A stretch of 30,361 nucleotides of DNA from Chloroflexota bacterium (GCA_016210375.1 JACQUH010000182.1:1-30361); one strand, 5' to 3'; counted from the first letter of the stretch, positions 7,095-14,978 are shown. Numbers and translations are program-made. Notes: generated from the letters alone by a model not told the origin.

Positions 7095-7440
7095 GCGGCT
7101 GGTGCTTCAGGCCGTGGAGTCCCTGCCCCCGGCTATCCGGCAGCGGATGGACAACTTGGATGTTGTGGTGCGGGATTGGCCACGGCCCGAGCACCTGGAG
7201 GAACGCGGAAGGGGTGACCGCTACAGCCTACTGGGCCTGTACCAGGGCGTCCCCTTGACCGAGCGCTCCCACTATGACCTGGCGCTGCCTGACGTGATCA
7301 CCATCTTCCGCCACCCGATTGAGGCCCTCTGTGCCACCCGGAGGGAGGTTGTGGAGGAGGTACGCAAGACTGTCCTCCACGAGATTGCCCACCACTTTGG
7401 GATGGACGAAACGGCCCTGGAAAAGACGAAGTACACCTGA
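7069..7440 (+). CDS. minimal zincin-like metallopeptidase (PF06262 type)
   Basis: A 123-residue protein with the zinc protease motif HEIAHHFGMDE near residues 103-113. The two His of HExxH and the later Asp or Glu would bind zinc. Upstream are the family's features: a helical start (SRREFERLVLQAVESLP), LLGLYQGVPLTER, and ITIFRHPIEALC. This matches the short bacterial zincin family of unknown substrate. The start is GTG 7069 with GGAG at eight bases, inside the end of ribD, so the two are translationally coupled. It is the last gene of the dcd-ribD unit. Whether it cleaves peptides in the cell is unknown. Confidence 0.85.
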   Translation: MRVSRREFERLVLQAVESLPPAIRQRMDNLDVVVRDWPRPEHLEERGRGDRYSLLGLYQGVPLTERSHYDLALPDVITIFRHPIEALCATRREVVEEVRKTVLHEIAHHFGMDETALEKTKYT

Positions 7441-7467
7441 CGGCCTGTCGTTCAGGCAGGAGGGCAC

Positions 7468-7634
7468 CAACCTCACCCCCTGTAGTCCCCCCCTCCTGGG
7501 ATGAGAGGGAACGATTTGCTGAGGAATGGGTGTGATGCGGCAAGGCCGCATCACACCCATTCAAGTGTATCTCCTCCCCGTTCCCGTGCGGGAAGGAGGG
7601 AGCCAGAGGGGGTTAGGTTATCTGGTCAATGACC
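7468..7634. repeat. R1 structured element, copy 2
   Basis: The copy begins with CACCCCCTGTAGTCCCCC and ends with GGGGTTAGGTTATCTGGTCAA. The centre is a perfect 18-bp hairpin (7524-7541 with 7545-7562, loop AAG) around GGTGTGATGCGGC. A third inverted pair, TCCCG/CGGGA, lies near 7580-7593. The module AGCCAGAGGGGGTTAGGT is shared with the copy ending at 20128. The left end lacks a clear ATGGTCATT terminus, so the start is approximate. It fills most of the 436-base gap before the moaD-like gene. Confidence 0.65.
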
Positions 7635-7715
7635 CTCCGTTGTGAGATATGGATGCCACCCCCAGGCAAGCAAGACTTAAAGCAGGATTCCGTTTGTTTT
7701 GGGGTGTTCTGCATG

Positions 7716-7771
7716 CCTCCGACTGAAGTCGGGGGTCGGGTGAACCTAAAACCTGGCACCTTGGTGCCAGG
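7716..7771 (+). repeat. R2 double-hairpin repeat, uninterrupted copy
   Basis: Hairpin CCTCCGACT/AGTCGGGGG (7716-7724, 7727-7735), spacer TCGGGTGAACCTAAAA, then hairpin CCTGGCACC/GGTGCCAGG (7752-7760, 7763-7771). It is in the opposite orientation to the copies at 3099, 19808 and 20130. The preceding TTCCGTTTGTTTTGGGGTGT also recurs near 19778 and, inverted, near 20191. Confidence 0.65.
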
Positions 7772-7791
7772 GGATGGTACCATCCCCTGGC
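7766..7791. promoter_or_regulatory. perfect 26-base palindrome upstream of the AOR operon promoter
   Basis: The half-site GCCAGGGGATGGT is followed directly by its exact complement ACCATCCCCTGGC. It is centred about 72 bases before the predicted transcription start and ends 24 bases before the -35 box, where a dimeric activator could bind. Its first bases are shared with the right arm of the R2 hairpin, so it may instead be part of the repeat. Confidence 0.45.
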
Positions 7792-7815
7792 AAACGGAAG
7801 CCCAGGGGGGTCGCA

Positions 7816-7844
7816 TTGACAACGGCAGGGTGGTTGCGGATAAT
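7816..7844 (+). promoter_or_regulatory. strong sigma-70-type promoter of the moaD-AOR operon
   Basis: A perfect TTGACA (7816-7821), a 17-base spacer and GATAAT (7839-7844, five of six matches). Transcription would start near 7851, about 26 bases before the GTG of the MoaD-like gene. This is the best promoter match in the window. Confidence 0.65.
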
Positions 7845-7876
7845 CGCTCCTGGAGCATGGAAAGGTGTGACGCACA

Positions 7877-8140
7877 GTGCATGTTACGGTGGAAGTGTTC
7901 GGCCCGCTGCGCAAGTATTTGCCTGACGAACGGCGGACTACAGAGTTGGACGTGGAGGAGGGCACCAGCGTCATTGGCCTGCTTGCGCTGCTGGGCATAG
8001 ACGTGAACGAGCCCTGGAACGCCAGCTTGAATGGTACGCTGGCGTCTGCCTCCGACACCCTCACGGAAGGGTCAGTTGTTCTCTTCTTCCCTCCCATCGG
8101 TGGCGGGGAGTCGCTGCGAGCCAATCCCGTAAAGGAGTAG
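7877..8140 (+). CDS. MoaD/ThiS-like sulfur carrier with a C-terminal extension
   Basis: An 87-residue ubiquitin-fold protein: VTVEVFGPLRKYLPD at the start, the loop SVIGLLALLGI, and the end LFFPPIGGG typical of MoaD. MoaD carries sulfur as a C-terminal thiocarboxylate for building the pterin dithiolene that holds tungsten or molybdenum. Here ten residues (ESLRANPVKE) follow the Gly triplet, so the reactive Gly-Gly is not terminal; a protease would have to trim it, or it is inactive. The ribosome-binding site of the next gene (AAAGGAG) lies inside the codons of this extension. The start is GTG 7877 behind AAAGGTG. The next gene, an aldehyde:ferredoxin oxidoreductase, begins five bases after the stop. 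Confidence 0.82.
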   Translation: MHVTVEVFGPLRKYLPDERRTTELDVEEGTSVIGLLALLGIDVNEPWNASLNGTLASASDTLTEGSVVLFFPPIGGGESLRANPVKE

Positions 8141-8145
8141 CTGAC

Positions 8146-10044
8146 ATGGCGCAAGGGGTCACCGGCAAGATACTGCGGGTGCATTTGGGAGATGGCCGGG
8201 TACGAGTGGATGAGCAAAACGATCTCTTCTACCGCCGCTATCTGGGAGGGGCAGGCCTTGTGGGCTACTACCTCTTGAAGGAGATGAAGCCTGGCGCTGC
8301 CCCCCTTTCGCCGGACAACATGCTTATCTTTGCCCTGGGGCCCATGACCGGCGCTCCCGTACCGGGCGGCTCCCGGAACTGCATCGGCGCGAAGTCGCCT
8401 CTGAGCGGCGGCATGGCCAAGAGCGAGGTAGGCGGCTTCTTCGGGTACGAGCTCAAGCGGGCGGGCTATGACGCCCTTATCGTGGAAGGGAAAGCCGCAT
8501 CCCCCGTCTACCTCTGGATTCACGAAGGGCAGGTGGAGGTCAAAGATGCCCGTCAGCTTTGGGGTAAGACCGTTCTGGAGACGCAGGACCTCATAGAGGC
8601 GGAGTTGGGGCAGCGGTTTGTGCGCACCGCCACCATCGGGCCGGCGGGCGAAAACCTGGCGGCCATCTCCTGCATCATAACGGACCTGCGCAACGCTGCT
8701 GGCCGGGGCGGCCTGGGCGCGGTGATGGGTTCCAAAAACCTGAAGTGCGTGGCGGTAAAGGGGCGCAACGTGCCCCAGGCGGCGGAGCGCGACAGGCTGC
8801 TGGAAATGGCCAAGTGGATGAACACCAACTACATGAACATTGGCTCTGGCGGCAGCTTTCACGAGCTGGGCACCGGCAATATCGCGCTGATGGTCGGCGG
8901 AAACTCCATCGGCAACCTGCCTGTTCGGAACTGGGGCGACGGCTCCTTTGAGACGGCGGACAAGATTACGGCAGACGCCGTGAGGGACCAGTACCGGGTG
9001 GGTATGGAGGCCTGCCCTGCCTGCCAGGTCCGCTGCAAGAAGGTGGTGGAGCTGGAGACCGAGTTCTACAAGGTGGACCGGCGGAACGGCGGCCCAGAGT
9101 ATGAGACGCTGGCTTCCTTTGGCTCTTTCCTGGGAATAGACGACCTGGCTGCCGTCTGCAGGGCCAACGAGCTGTGCTCCCTGTACTCCCTGGACGTCAT
9201 CTCAACGGGCGGTACCATCGCCTTCGCCATGGAGTGCTTTGAGAAGGAGATCCTGACTCCCACGGACACCGGCGGGCTTGACCTCCGCTTTGGCAATGCG
9301 GAGGCCATGCTCAAGGTTATTGACATGATCGCCCACCGCGACGGCATCGGCGACATCCTGGCCGACGGCAGTCGCCAGGCGGCGCAGCGCATCGGGCGCG
9401 GAGCCGAAGAGTACGCCATGCAGGTCAAAGGGGTAGAGCTGGGCATGCACGAGCCACGGCTGAAACAGGGCCTTGGCCTTATCTACTCGGTGGCGATGAA
9501 CGGCGGCGACCATGTCTCCGGGATTCACGACACCGCTTTTTCCCAGGAAGGCCCTGGCATGGCGGCTGTGCGGGCCCTGGGGAGTCTGGACCCTCTTCCT
9601 CCCAACGACCTGAGCGCCGCCAAGGTATCCATGGCCCGGAGTGTTCATGTGCGGAACCTGTTCAGCGACTCGTTGGCCATGTGCAACTTCGTTCCCTGGA
9701 CGCTGAACCAGCACGTGGAGCTGCTGCGGGCGATGACCGGCTGGGACTACACCACCGTGGAGGCCTTGAAGTTGGGGGAGCGAGTGGCTACCATGGGAAG
9801 GGCTTTCAATCTCCGCGAGGGGCTGACTGCTGAGGACGATCAGCTCCCCAAGCGCTTCTTCGGTCCGACCCCCAGGGGCGCGCTCAAGAACACGCCCATC
9901 AACCGCGAGGCCATGGACCAGGCTATTCATACCTTCTACAACATGATGGGGTGGGACAGCGAGACAGGGATCCCTACCCAGGAGAAGCTCGCTGAACTGG
10001 GAATAAGCTGGGTGGGAGAGCAACTCGCATCCGTGAAGGACTGA
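8146..10044 (+). CDS. aor: aldehyde:ferredoxin oxidoreductase, tungstopterin type (copy 1)
   Basis: A 632-residue member of the AOR family, oxygen-sensitive cytoplasmic enzymes that oxidise aldehydes to acids and reduce ferredoxin. The N-terminal domain has YLGGAGLVGYYLL and the pterin-binding region SRNCIGAKSPLSGG (76-89), then GPAGENLAAIS and GRGGLGAVMGSKNLK. The [4Fe-4S] ligands are Cys290, Cys293 and Cys297 (CPACQVRC) plus Cys513 in LAMCNF. GGPEYET near 315 probably holds an active-site Glu. Start ATG 8146 follows AAAGGAG. It shares the operon and promoter with the MoaD-like gene. The aldehyde substrate is not evident, and no ferredoxin gene is adjacent. A near twin follows at 10398. Confidence 0.93.
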   Translation: MAQGVTGKILRVHLGDGRVRVDEQNDLFYRRYLGGAGLVGYYLLKEMKPGAAPLSPDNMLIFALGPMTGAPVPGGSRNCIGAKSPLSGGMAKSEVGGFFGYELKRAGYDALIVEGKAASPVYLWIHEGQVEVKDARQLWGKTVLETQDLIEAELGQRFVRTATIGPAGENLAAISCIITDLRNAAGRGGLGAVMGSKNLKCVAVKGRNVPQAAERDRLLEMAKWMNTNYMNIGSGGSFHELGTGNIALMVGGNSIGNLPVRNWGDGSFETADKITADAVRDQYRVGMEACPACQVRCKKVVELETEFYKVDRRNGGPEYETLASFGSFLGIDDLAAVCRANELCSLYSLDVISTGGTIAFAMECFEKEILTPTDTGGLDLRFGNAEAMLKVIDMIAHRDGIGDILADGSRQAAQRIGRGAEEYAMQVKGVELGMHEPRLKQGLGLIYSVAMNGGDHVSGIHDTAFSQEGPGMAAVRALGSLDPLPPNDLSAAKVSMARSVHVRNLFSDSLAMCNFVPWTLNQHVELLRAMTGWDYTTVEALKLGERVATMGRAFNLREGLTAEDDQLPKRFFGPTPRGALKNTPINREAMDQAIHTFYNMMGWDSETGIPTQEKLAELGISWVGEQLASVKD

Positions 10045-10110
10045 GAAGCAATCTCAGGACTCCCTTTGGCGCACACCCTGAAGGTATTTGAACAAAGCGA
10101 CTTTCAACAA

Positions 10111-10250
10111 GTCATTCTGAGCGCAGCGAAGAATCTGGGGAGGGGTCTCCCGCCGCCCCAGATGCTTCACTTCGTTCAGCATGACATGTCCAAGCCAATC
10201 CATAAATGCAACGAATCTCTGATACAGGACACTAGTTAGTCAATGACCAT
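10111..10250. mobile_element. R3 MITE-like element, second copy
   Basis: The inner inverted pair has arms at 10111-10140 (GTCATTCTGAGCGCAGCGAA and on) and 10156-10185 (ending CAGCATGAC). The right end, TAGTCAATGACCAT (10237-10250), matches the end of the copy at 3145-3370. The left end, near 10081-10104, has decayed (GGTATTTGAACAAAG against GGTCATGGACTAAACAAAG). The remainder of the 353-base gap holds two small hairpins, GGGGC/GCCCC (10254-10271) and CAGCCT/AGGCTG (10271-10284), which resemble R2. Confidence 0.65.
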
Positions 10251-10397
10251 ATGGGGGCGGCATAATGCCCCAGCCTTCAGGCTGATGTGCAGAAAGCCAT
10301 GTTGAGCTAGTTACCAGGGCCGCCAAGGCACCAAGCTTCGTCACAATCGCTGTGGCCGGAATCCTGCCACACCGCCGCAGAGGAAAGGAGTCACTCC

Positions 10398-12305
10398 GTG
10401 GTAAAAGGGCTAACCGGGAAAATTCTGAGGGTTGACCTGGGAGAGCGTCGCGTGTGGGTGGAGGAACCCAACGAGCTGTTCTATCGGCGTTACCTGGGGG
10501 GCGCTGGTTTCGTGGGGTACTACCTGCTGAAGGAGATGAAGCCGGGCGCGGACGCCCTTTCCCCGGACAATGTGCTGGTCTTTGCCCTGGGCGCGATGAC
10601 GGGCACCCCTATGCCCGGCGCATCCCGGAACTGCATTGGCGCCAAGTCTCCCTTGAGTGGGGGCATCGCCAAGAGCGAGGTTGGCGGTTTCTTCGGCTTT
10701 GAGCTGAAAAGGGCCGGGTATGACTCCCTGGTGGTCACAGGGCGAGCCTCCTGCCCCGTCTATCTCTGGCTTCACGATGGAGAGGTGGAGATCAAGGACG
10801 CCCAGCATCTGTGGGGGAAGACGGTGTTTGAGACGCAGGAGGACATAGAAAAGGATCTGGGCCAGCGTTTCGTGCGCACCGCCACTATAGGGCCAGCGGG
10901 CGAGAACCTGGCGGCTATCTCCTGCATCATAACGGACTTGCGCAATGCGGCGGGACGAGGCGGCCTGGGGGCGGTGATGGGTTCCAAGAACTTGAAGTGC
11001 GTGGCGGTGAAGGGGCGCAGCGTGCCGCAGCCCGCAGACCCCGAAAAGCTGCGGGATATGGCCAAGTACATGAACAACAACTATATGAACATTGGCAACG
11101 CCGGCAACATGCACGAGCTGGGCACTGGCGCCGCCGCAGGGATGATTGGAGGGAACGCTCAGGGGAACCTGCCAGTGCGCAACTGGAGCGACGGGTCCTT
11201 TGAGAACGTGGCGAAGATCACCGCCGATGCTGTCAGAGACCAGTACAGGGTGGCTATGGAGGCCTGTCCCGCATGCCAGGTGCGCTGCAAGAAGGTGGTG
11301 GAGCTGGAGACCGAGTCCTACAAGGTGGACCGCAGGGGCGGCGGCCCCGAGTACGAGACCCTGGCCTCCTTCGGCTCTTTCCTGGGCATAGATGACCTGG
11401 CCGCCATTTGTAAAGCAAACGAGCTCTGCTCCATGTATTCCCTGGACACCATCTCCACGGGCGGCACCATTGCCTTTGCTATGGAGTGCTTTGAGAAGGA
11501 GATCCTGACCCCGGCGGATACCGGCGGGCTTGACCTCCGCTTCGGCAACGCCCAGGCCATGCTCAAGGTTATTGACATGATCGCCCACCGCGAGGGCATC
11601 GGCGACATCCTGGCCGACGGCAGTCGCAAGGCGGCCCAACGCATCGGGCGTGGCTCTGAGGAGTATGCCATGCAGGTCAAGGGCGTGGAGTTTGGTATGC
11701 ACGAGCCCCGGCTCAAGCAGGGCCTGGGCCTCATCTACTCGGTGGGAGCCATCGGCGGCGACCATATGTCGGGCCTTCACGACACCGCCTTTATGCAGGA
11801 AGGGCGTGGGATGGACACGGTGCGCCAGTTGGGGTCCCTGGACCCCTTGCGTCCCGACGACCTGAGCGCCGCCAAGGTAGCCATGATGAAGAACGCCCAC
11901 ACCTTGCGGATGTTCGGCGACTCCCTCATCAACTGCCACTTCGTTCCCTGGACCCTGAATCAGCAGGTGGAGATGCTGCGGGCCCTGACCGGTTGGGACT
12001 ACACCACCGTGGAGGCGATAAAGCTGGGCGAGCGGGTGGCGACGATGGACCGGGCCTTTAATCTCCGGGAGGGCCTGACCTCCGCGGACGACCACCTTCC
12101 CAAGCGCTTCTTCTCTCCGACCCCTAGAGGCGCTCTCAAGAACACGGCCATCAATCCCGATGCCATGAACCAGGCCATCCATACCTTCTACGGCATGATG
12201 GGCTGGGACAGAGAGACCGGGGCGCCCACCGACGAGAAGCTGCAAGAGCTGGGCGTTGGCTGGGTGAGCGCGCACGTTCCCGCCGGGGCCGCAGTTGCCG
12301 GCTGA
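10398..12305 (+). CDS. aor: aldehyde:ferredoxin oxidoreductase, tungstopterin type (copy 2)
   Basis: A 635-residue tandem paralogue of the preceding enzyme. About 80 of the first 100 residues are identical by direct comparison, with no gaps. The iron-sulfur ligands fall at the same numbers: Cys290, Cys293, Cys297 and Cys513. Pterin-binding motifs SRNCIGAKSPLSGG and GRGGLGAVMGSKNLK are unchanged. Differences concentrate in residues 230-260, 480-520 and the C-terminus, which could alter substrate preference. The start is GTG 10398 behind GGAAAGGAG. It is separated from copy 1 by 353 bases containing a mobile repeat and has no MoaD-like gene of its own. I found no convincing promoter, so it may depend on read-through from copy 1. 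Confidence 0.93.
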   Translation: MVKGLTGKILRVDLGERRVWVEEPNELFYRRYLGGAGFVGYYLLKEMKPGADALSPDNVLVFALGAMTGTPMPGASRNCIGAKSPLSGGIAKSEVGGFFGFELKRAGYDSLVVTGRASCPVYLWLHDGEVEIKDAQHLWGKTVFETQEDIEKDLGQRFVRTATIGPAGENLAAISCIITDLRNAAGRGGLGAVMGSKNLKCVAVKGRSVPQPADPEKLRDMAKYMNNNYMNIGNAGNMHELGTGAAAGMIGGNAQGNLPVRNWSDGSFENVAKITADAVRDQYRVAMEACPACQVRCKKVVELETESYKVDRRGGGPEYETLASFGSFLGIDDLAAICKANELCSMYSLDTISTGGTIAFAMECFEKEILTPADTGGLDLRFGNAQAMLKVIDMIAHREGIGDILADGSRKAAQRIGRGSEEYAMQVKGVEFGMHEPRLKQGLGLIYSVGAIGGDHMSGLHDTAFMQEGRGMDTVRQLGSLDPLRPDDLSAAKVAMMKNAHTLRMFGDSLINCHFVPWTLNQQVEMLRALTGWDYTTVEAIKLGERVATMDRAFNLREGLTSADDHLPKRFFSPTPRGALKNTAINPDAMNQAIHTFYGMMGWDRETGAPTDEKLQELGVGWVSAHVPAGAAVAG

Positions 12306-12368
12306 TGGCCGCCGGCTGCGGAAGGGTCCTGTGGGCACGTAACCCTACGGATCTGCCACTGGTTCGTT

Positions 12369-12404
12369 ACGCGGGGCATACCACATTGCCCCGCGTGATG
12401 TTTT
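12369..12404 (+). terminator. hairpin with T-rich tail after AOR copy 2
   Basis: ACGCGGGGCA (12369-12378) pairs perfectly with TGCCCCGCGT (12387-12396) around an eight-base loop, followed by GATGTTTT. It lies 64 bases after the AOR stop codon and fits a rho-independent terminator with a short T-run. Confidence 0.55.
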
Positions 12405-12541
12405 CATGCTGTCTCCGCGTGGTGGGGAGCGTCTGCCAGTTGTGGGTCGCCGGCTATGGAGCCAATGCCGGACGTTGGAGTAGCGGAGAGGTCGCGGCGC
12501 GCTTGGGCCACCAAACTGCAGCCCTATAGAAGGTGATGTTT

Positions 12542-13699
12542 ATGGAAGCTGCACTCGCCATCCTTGCGGTCGCCGTTGTTGCGCTTACAGCGTTGTTGCT
12601 CTACGCACTGCTGAGAGGCGCCAGTCGCCAAGAGCTTTCCAACGCCTTGAAGGCCGAGTTGCAGGCCCTATCGCAATCCGCGCTCCAGCAGAACTCCGAT
12701 CAGTTCCTGAGCCTGGCCAATGAGCGGCTGTCCCGCGCTACCGAAGCCAACAAGGGGGAGTTGGACACCAAGAAACAGCTCATTGACCAGCGTCTGGAGC
12801 AGATGGACAGCGCCCTGGAGAAGGTGAGAGTCTATGTCCAGAATGTTGAGAAGGAGCGAGAGGCCAAGTTTACTGAACTCTCCACACAGATACGGTCCAT
12901 GGGTGCACAGACCCTCGCTCTGACAGCTACCGCCGATGCGCTGCGTCAAGCTCTCACCAATACCCGCGCTCGCGGTCAATGGGGGGAACGCATGGCGGAG
13001 GACATTCTCCAGCGCATCGGTATGCAGGAGGGCGTGAACTATCGAAAGCAGGCCGCCTTGGAAGCCGCGGGCTCGCGTCCGGATTTCGAGTTCTTCCTGC
13101 CCGGAGGTTTGCGTATGAACATGGACGTCAAGTTTCCGCTAGACAACTACCTCCGCTTCCTTGAAGCTGCCACAGACGGCGAGCGTGAATCCTACAAGAT
13201 GGCGTTCATGCGGGACGTGCGCGGCCGGATCAAGGAGATTACCAACCGCGAGTACATTGACCCCGAGGGGGGCACGGTGGACTACGTGCTGCTCTTTATC
13301 CCGAACGAAGCCGTCTATGCGTTCATCCACGAAGCCGACGCTGGTGTGCTGGATGATGGTCTGAAACAGCGCGTGGTTTGCTGCTCTCCGCAGATGCTTT
13401 ATGCGATGCTGGCGCTGGTGCGGCAGGCAGTGGAGAGCTTTGCGCTGCAGAAGGCGTCGGACGAGTTGCTCTCGCTTCACGGGCGTTTCATGGAGGAGTG
13501 GCGCAAGTTCGGCAAAGAGCTGGAGACCCTGGGGAGCCGCATCAACTCCGTTCAGAAGCAGTTTGAGACGGTCGCCGGGGCACGAAGCCGCCAGCTCCTG
13601 AGGCCCATCAACCGGATGAACGAACTCCGCCAGCAGCGTGGGCTTCCAATCGCTGCCAGTGATGACGAAGAGGCACCCATGGCGCCGCGGGAACTATAG
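12542..13699 (+). CDS. rmuC: RmuC family protein (DNA recombination/inversion limiting)
   Basis: A 385-residue protein with an N-terminal membrane helix (about 2-25), a long coiled coil (about 30-115, rich in Gln, Leu and Glu), then the RmuC nuclease-like domain (about 120-330). Recognisable pieces are ARGQWGE, the acidic pair in RPDFEFFLPGG with MDVKFPLDNY, and VDYVLLFIPNEAVYAFI. RmuC restricts inversions at short inverted repeats and has a fold related to restriction endonucleases. I chose ATG 12542, which has AGAAGG eight bases before it. GTG 12533 and ATG 12536 are in frame but lie on that site. It is not obviously in an operon. Its presence in a repeat-rich neighbourhood may be coincidence. 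Confidence 0.9.
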   Translation: MEAALAILAVAVVALTALLLYALLRGASRQELSNALKAELQALSQSALQQNSDQFLSLANERLSRATEANKGELDTKKQLIDQRLEQMDSALEKVRVYVQNVEKEREAKFTELSTQIRSMGAQTLALTATADALRQALTNTRARGQWGERMAEDILQRIGMQEGVNYRKQAALEAAGSRPDFEFFLPGGLRMNMDVKFPLDNYLRFLEAATDGERESYKMAFMRDVRGRIKEITNREYIDPEGGTVDYVLLFIPNEAVYAFIHEADAGVLDDGLKQRVVCCSPQMLYAMLALVRQAVESFALQKASDELLSLHGRFMEEWRKFGKELETLGSRINSVQKQFETVAGARSRQLLRPINRMNELRQQRGLPIAASDDEEAPMAPREL

Positions 13700-13752
13700 T
13701 TCAATCTGCCAGAAGGCGTAGTCCAGGACACTATCCCCATGGGCGGGGTTAG

Positions 13753-13938
13753 ATGGTAAAAGCCACCGTTGACTACAGCACAAGCCTGATAACCGATGAC
13801 GATACGTTTCTCTTCAACGAAGGGAGCCACTTTCGTCTGTATGAAAAGCTGGAGGCCTATCCCCTACAACACGGCGGCGCAGCAGAGACTTTCTTCTCGG
13901 TATGGGCGCCGGAGGCGGAAAACGTGTCGGTGATGGGG
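13753..13938 (+). pseudogene. glgB: 5' fragment of a glycogen branching enzyme gene (glgB)
   Basis: The first 62 codons read as the start of a 1,4-alpha-glucan branching enzyme: SLITDDDTFLFNEGSHFRLY, then FFSVWAPEAENVSVMG, which in intact enzymes continues into DFNGW. After 13938 the similarity stops abruptly. The frame stays open to 14055 but encodes nothing recognisable, and the OCD-family gene begins immediately on the other strand. Intact GlgB is more than 600 residues, so over 90 per cent is missing. This looks like a deletion or rearrangement breakpoint. Confidence 0.75.
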
Positions 13939-14003
13939 GTCTGCTTCAGGCTCTCTCATGGCAGTGTCTGCTGGAGCTGTTGCTTCCAGCGTTGGGGGCA
14001 TCC

Positions 14004-14978
14004 CTACCCCAGAGGTATCTCCATGCCAGCGCCTGTCTTCAGGGCGGCCTCGTAGACGGCGCGGGCGGCGGCCACGTCCTCGGTGCCGATACCCTGGGAC
14101 TCAAAGAGGGTGATGGCCTCGTAGCTGGGACGCCCCTTGACTTTGCCCGCTACGATGTCCGCCAGCTCCACCACGCGCTCCCACCGGAACGCCCCCTGTT
14201 GGGCCGCTGCAATCAGCTCGCCGCACTCTTGCTGCGCTTGGGGCACGTCGTCGGCGGCGATCAGGGCGGCGTGGCGGATGGTCTCCACGTCCACCTCGGC
14301 GTGCAGCGGGTTGTTGCTGCCCGCGGCGTTCACGTGGCAACCATCGCCCAGCCACTTGCCCTCCAGCACCGGCGTAGCGGAGTTGGTGATGGTGACGACG
14401 ATCTCGGCGTTGGTCACGCACTCCTCGGCGCTCTCCACGGCCCGCACCGGGATGTTCAGCCGCCGCGTCATCTCCTGGGCGAAAGCCTCCCGACGCTCCG
14501 GCGTGCGGCTGTAGGCCCAGGCGTAGCGGATATGGCGCACAAGGCAAACGGCCTCAAGCTGGGTGGCGGCCTGGTTGCCGGCGCCGATGACGCCGACGGT
14601 GGAGGCATCGGGGTTAGCCATGTATCTGGTGGCGACGCCGCTGGCCGCGCCGGTCCTCATGCGGCCCAGGTGGTTGCCCTCCACCAGGGCAAGCAACTGC
14701 CCCGTCGCGCCGTCGTACAGCATAACGATCATGCCCGTGGGCCGGGCCGTACCGCCGGCCCGTGGTCCGTCGTAGACCTTTAGCCCGTAGGCGTTGGCGC
14801 TTCCGCCGACCCACCCCGCCATGAGGCTCTGAGAGCCGTTAGCCATGGCCATACGGGTGCGAGGGCGCACGCCAGCGTTGCCCAGACCCCGCTGGCGAAA
14901 GGCCTCTTCCACCGCGGCGATGGCCACGTCCATGGTCAGCAGTTTCTGCACGTCGGCTTCTTTCAAGAGGAGGGTCAC
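14004..14978 (-). CDS. ornithine cyclodeaminase / mu-crystallin family NAD-dependent enzyme
   Basis: A 324-residue member of the OCD family, whose members include ornithine cyclodeaminase, alanine dehydrogenase and ketimine reductases. Signatures are GLKVYDG, the substrate-loop motif VEGNHLGRMRTGAASGVATRY, the dinucleotide-binding GVIGAGNQAATQLEAV, and the late GSNNPLHAEVDVETI. I chose GTG 14978, which gives the family-typical start MTLLLKEADVQKLL and has AAGGAG five bases before it. ATG 15002 would add eight residues without a binding site. It is a single gene beside the glgB remnant, with repeats upstream. Its substrate cannot be assigned within this family from sequence alone. Confidence 0.87.
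   Translation of the reverse strand: MTLLLKEADVQKLLTMDVAIAAVEEAFRQRGLGNAGVRPRTRMAMANGSQSLMAGWVGGSANAYGLKVYDGPRAGGTARPTGMIVMLYDGATGQLLALVEGNHLGRMRTGAASGVATRYMANPDASTVGVIGAGNQAATQLEAVCLVRHIRYAWAYSRTPERREAFAQEMTRRLNIPVRAVESAEECVTNAEIVVTITNSATPVLEGKWLGDGCHVNAAGSNNPLHAEVDVETIRHAALIAADDVPQAQQECGELIAAAQQGAFRWERVVELADIVAGKVKGRPSYEAITLFESQGIGTEDVAAARAVYEAALKTGAGMEIPLG

Noticed and set aside
7716..7876. Molybdenum-cofactor riboswitch or attenuator before the MoaD-like gene
   Set aside because: The hairpins lie upstream of a consensus promoter whose transcript would start near 7851, and they match dispersed R2 repeats found elsewhere.
7618..8862. A 414-codon minus-strand frame across the AOR promoter and start
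   Set aside because: It runs through repeats, a consensus promoter and two well-supported plus-strand genes, and has no recognisable domain.
10410..12338. A 642-codon open frame on the minus strand opposite AOR copy 2
   Set aside because: It is antisense to an enzyme with all cofactor motifs, and its translation is rich in His, Gly and Val with no domain. High GC produces such long shadows.
12503..12530. Promoter TTGGGC / TATAGA before rmuC
   Set aside because: With 16-base spacing it looks plausible, but transcription would begin after the ribosome-binding site that fits the rmuC start.
13939..14055. Continuation of the open frame after the glgB fragment as a real 100-residue protein
   Set aside because: Similarity to branching enzyme stops at 13938, and the remaining codons are Cys/Ser-rich with no family features, overlapping the OCD-family gene.
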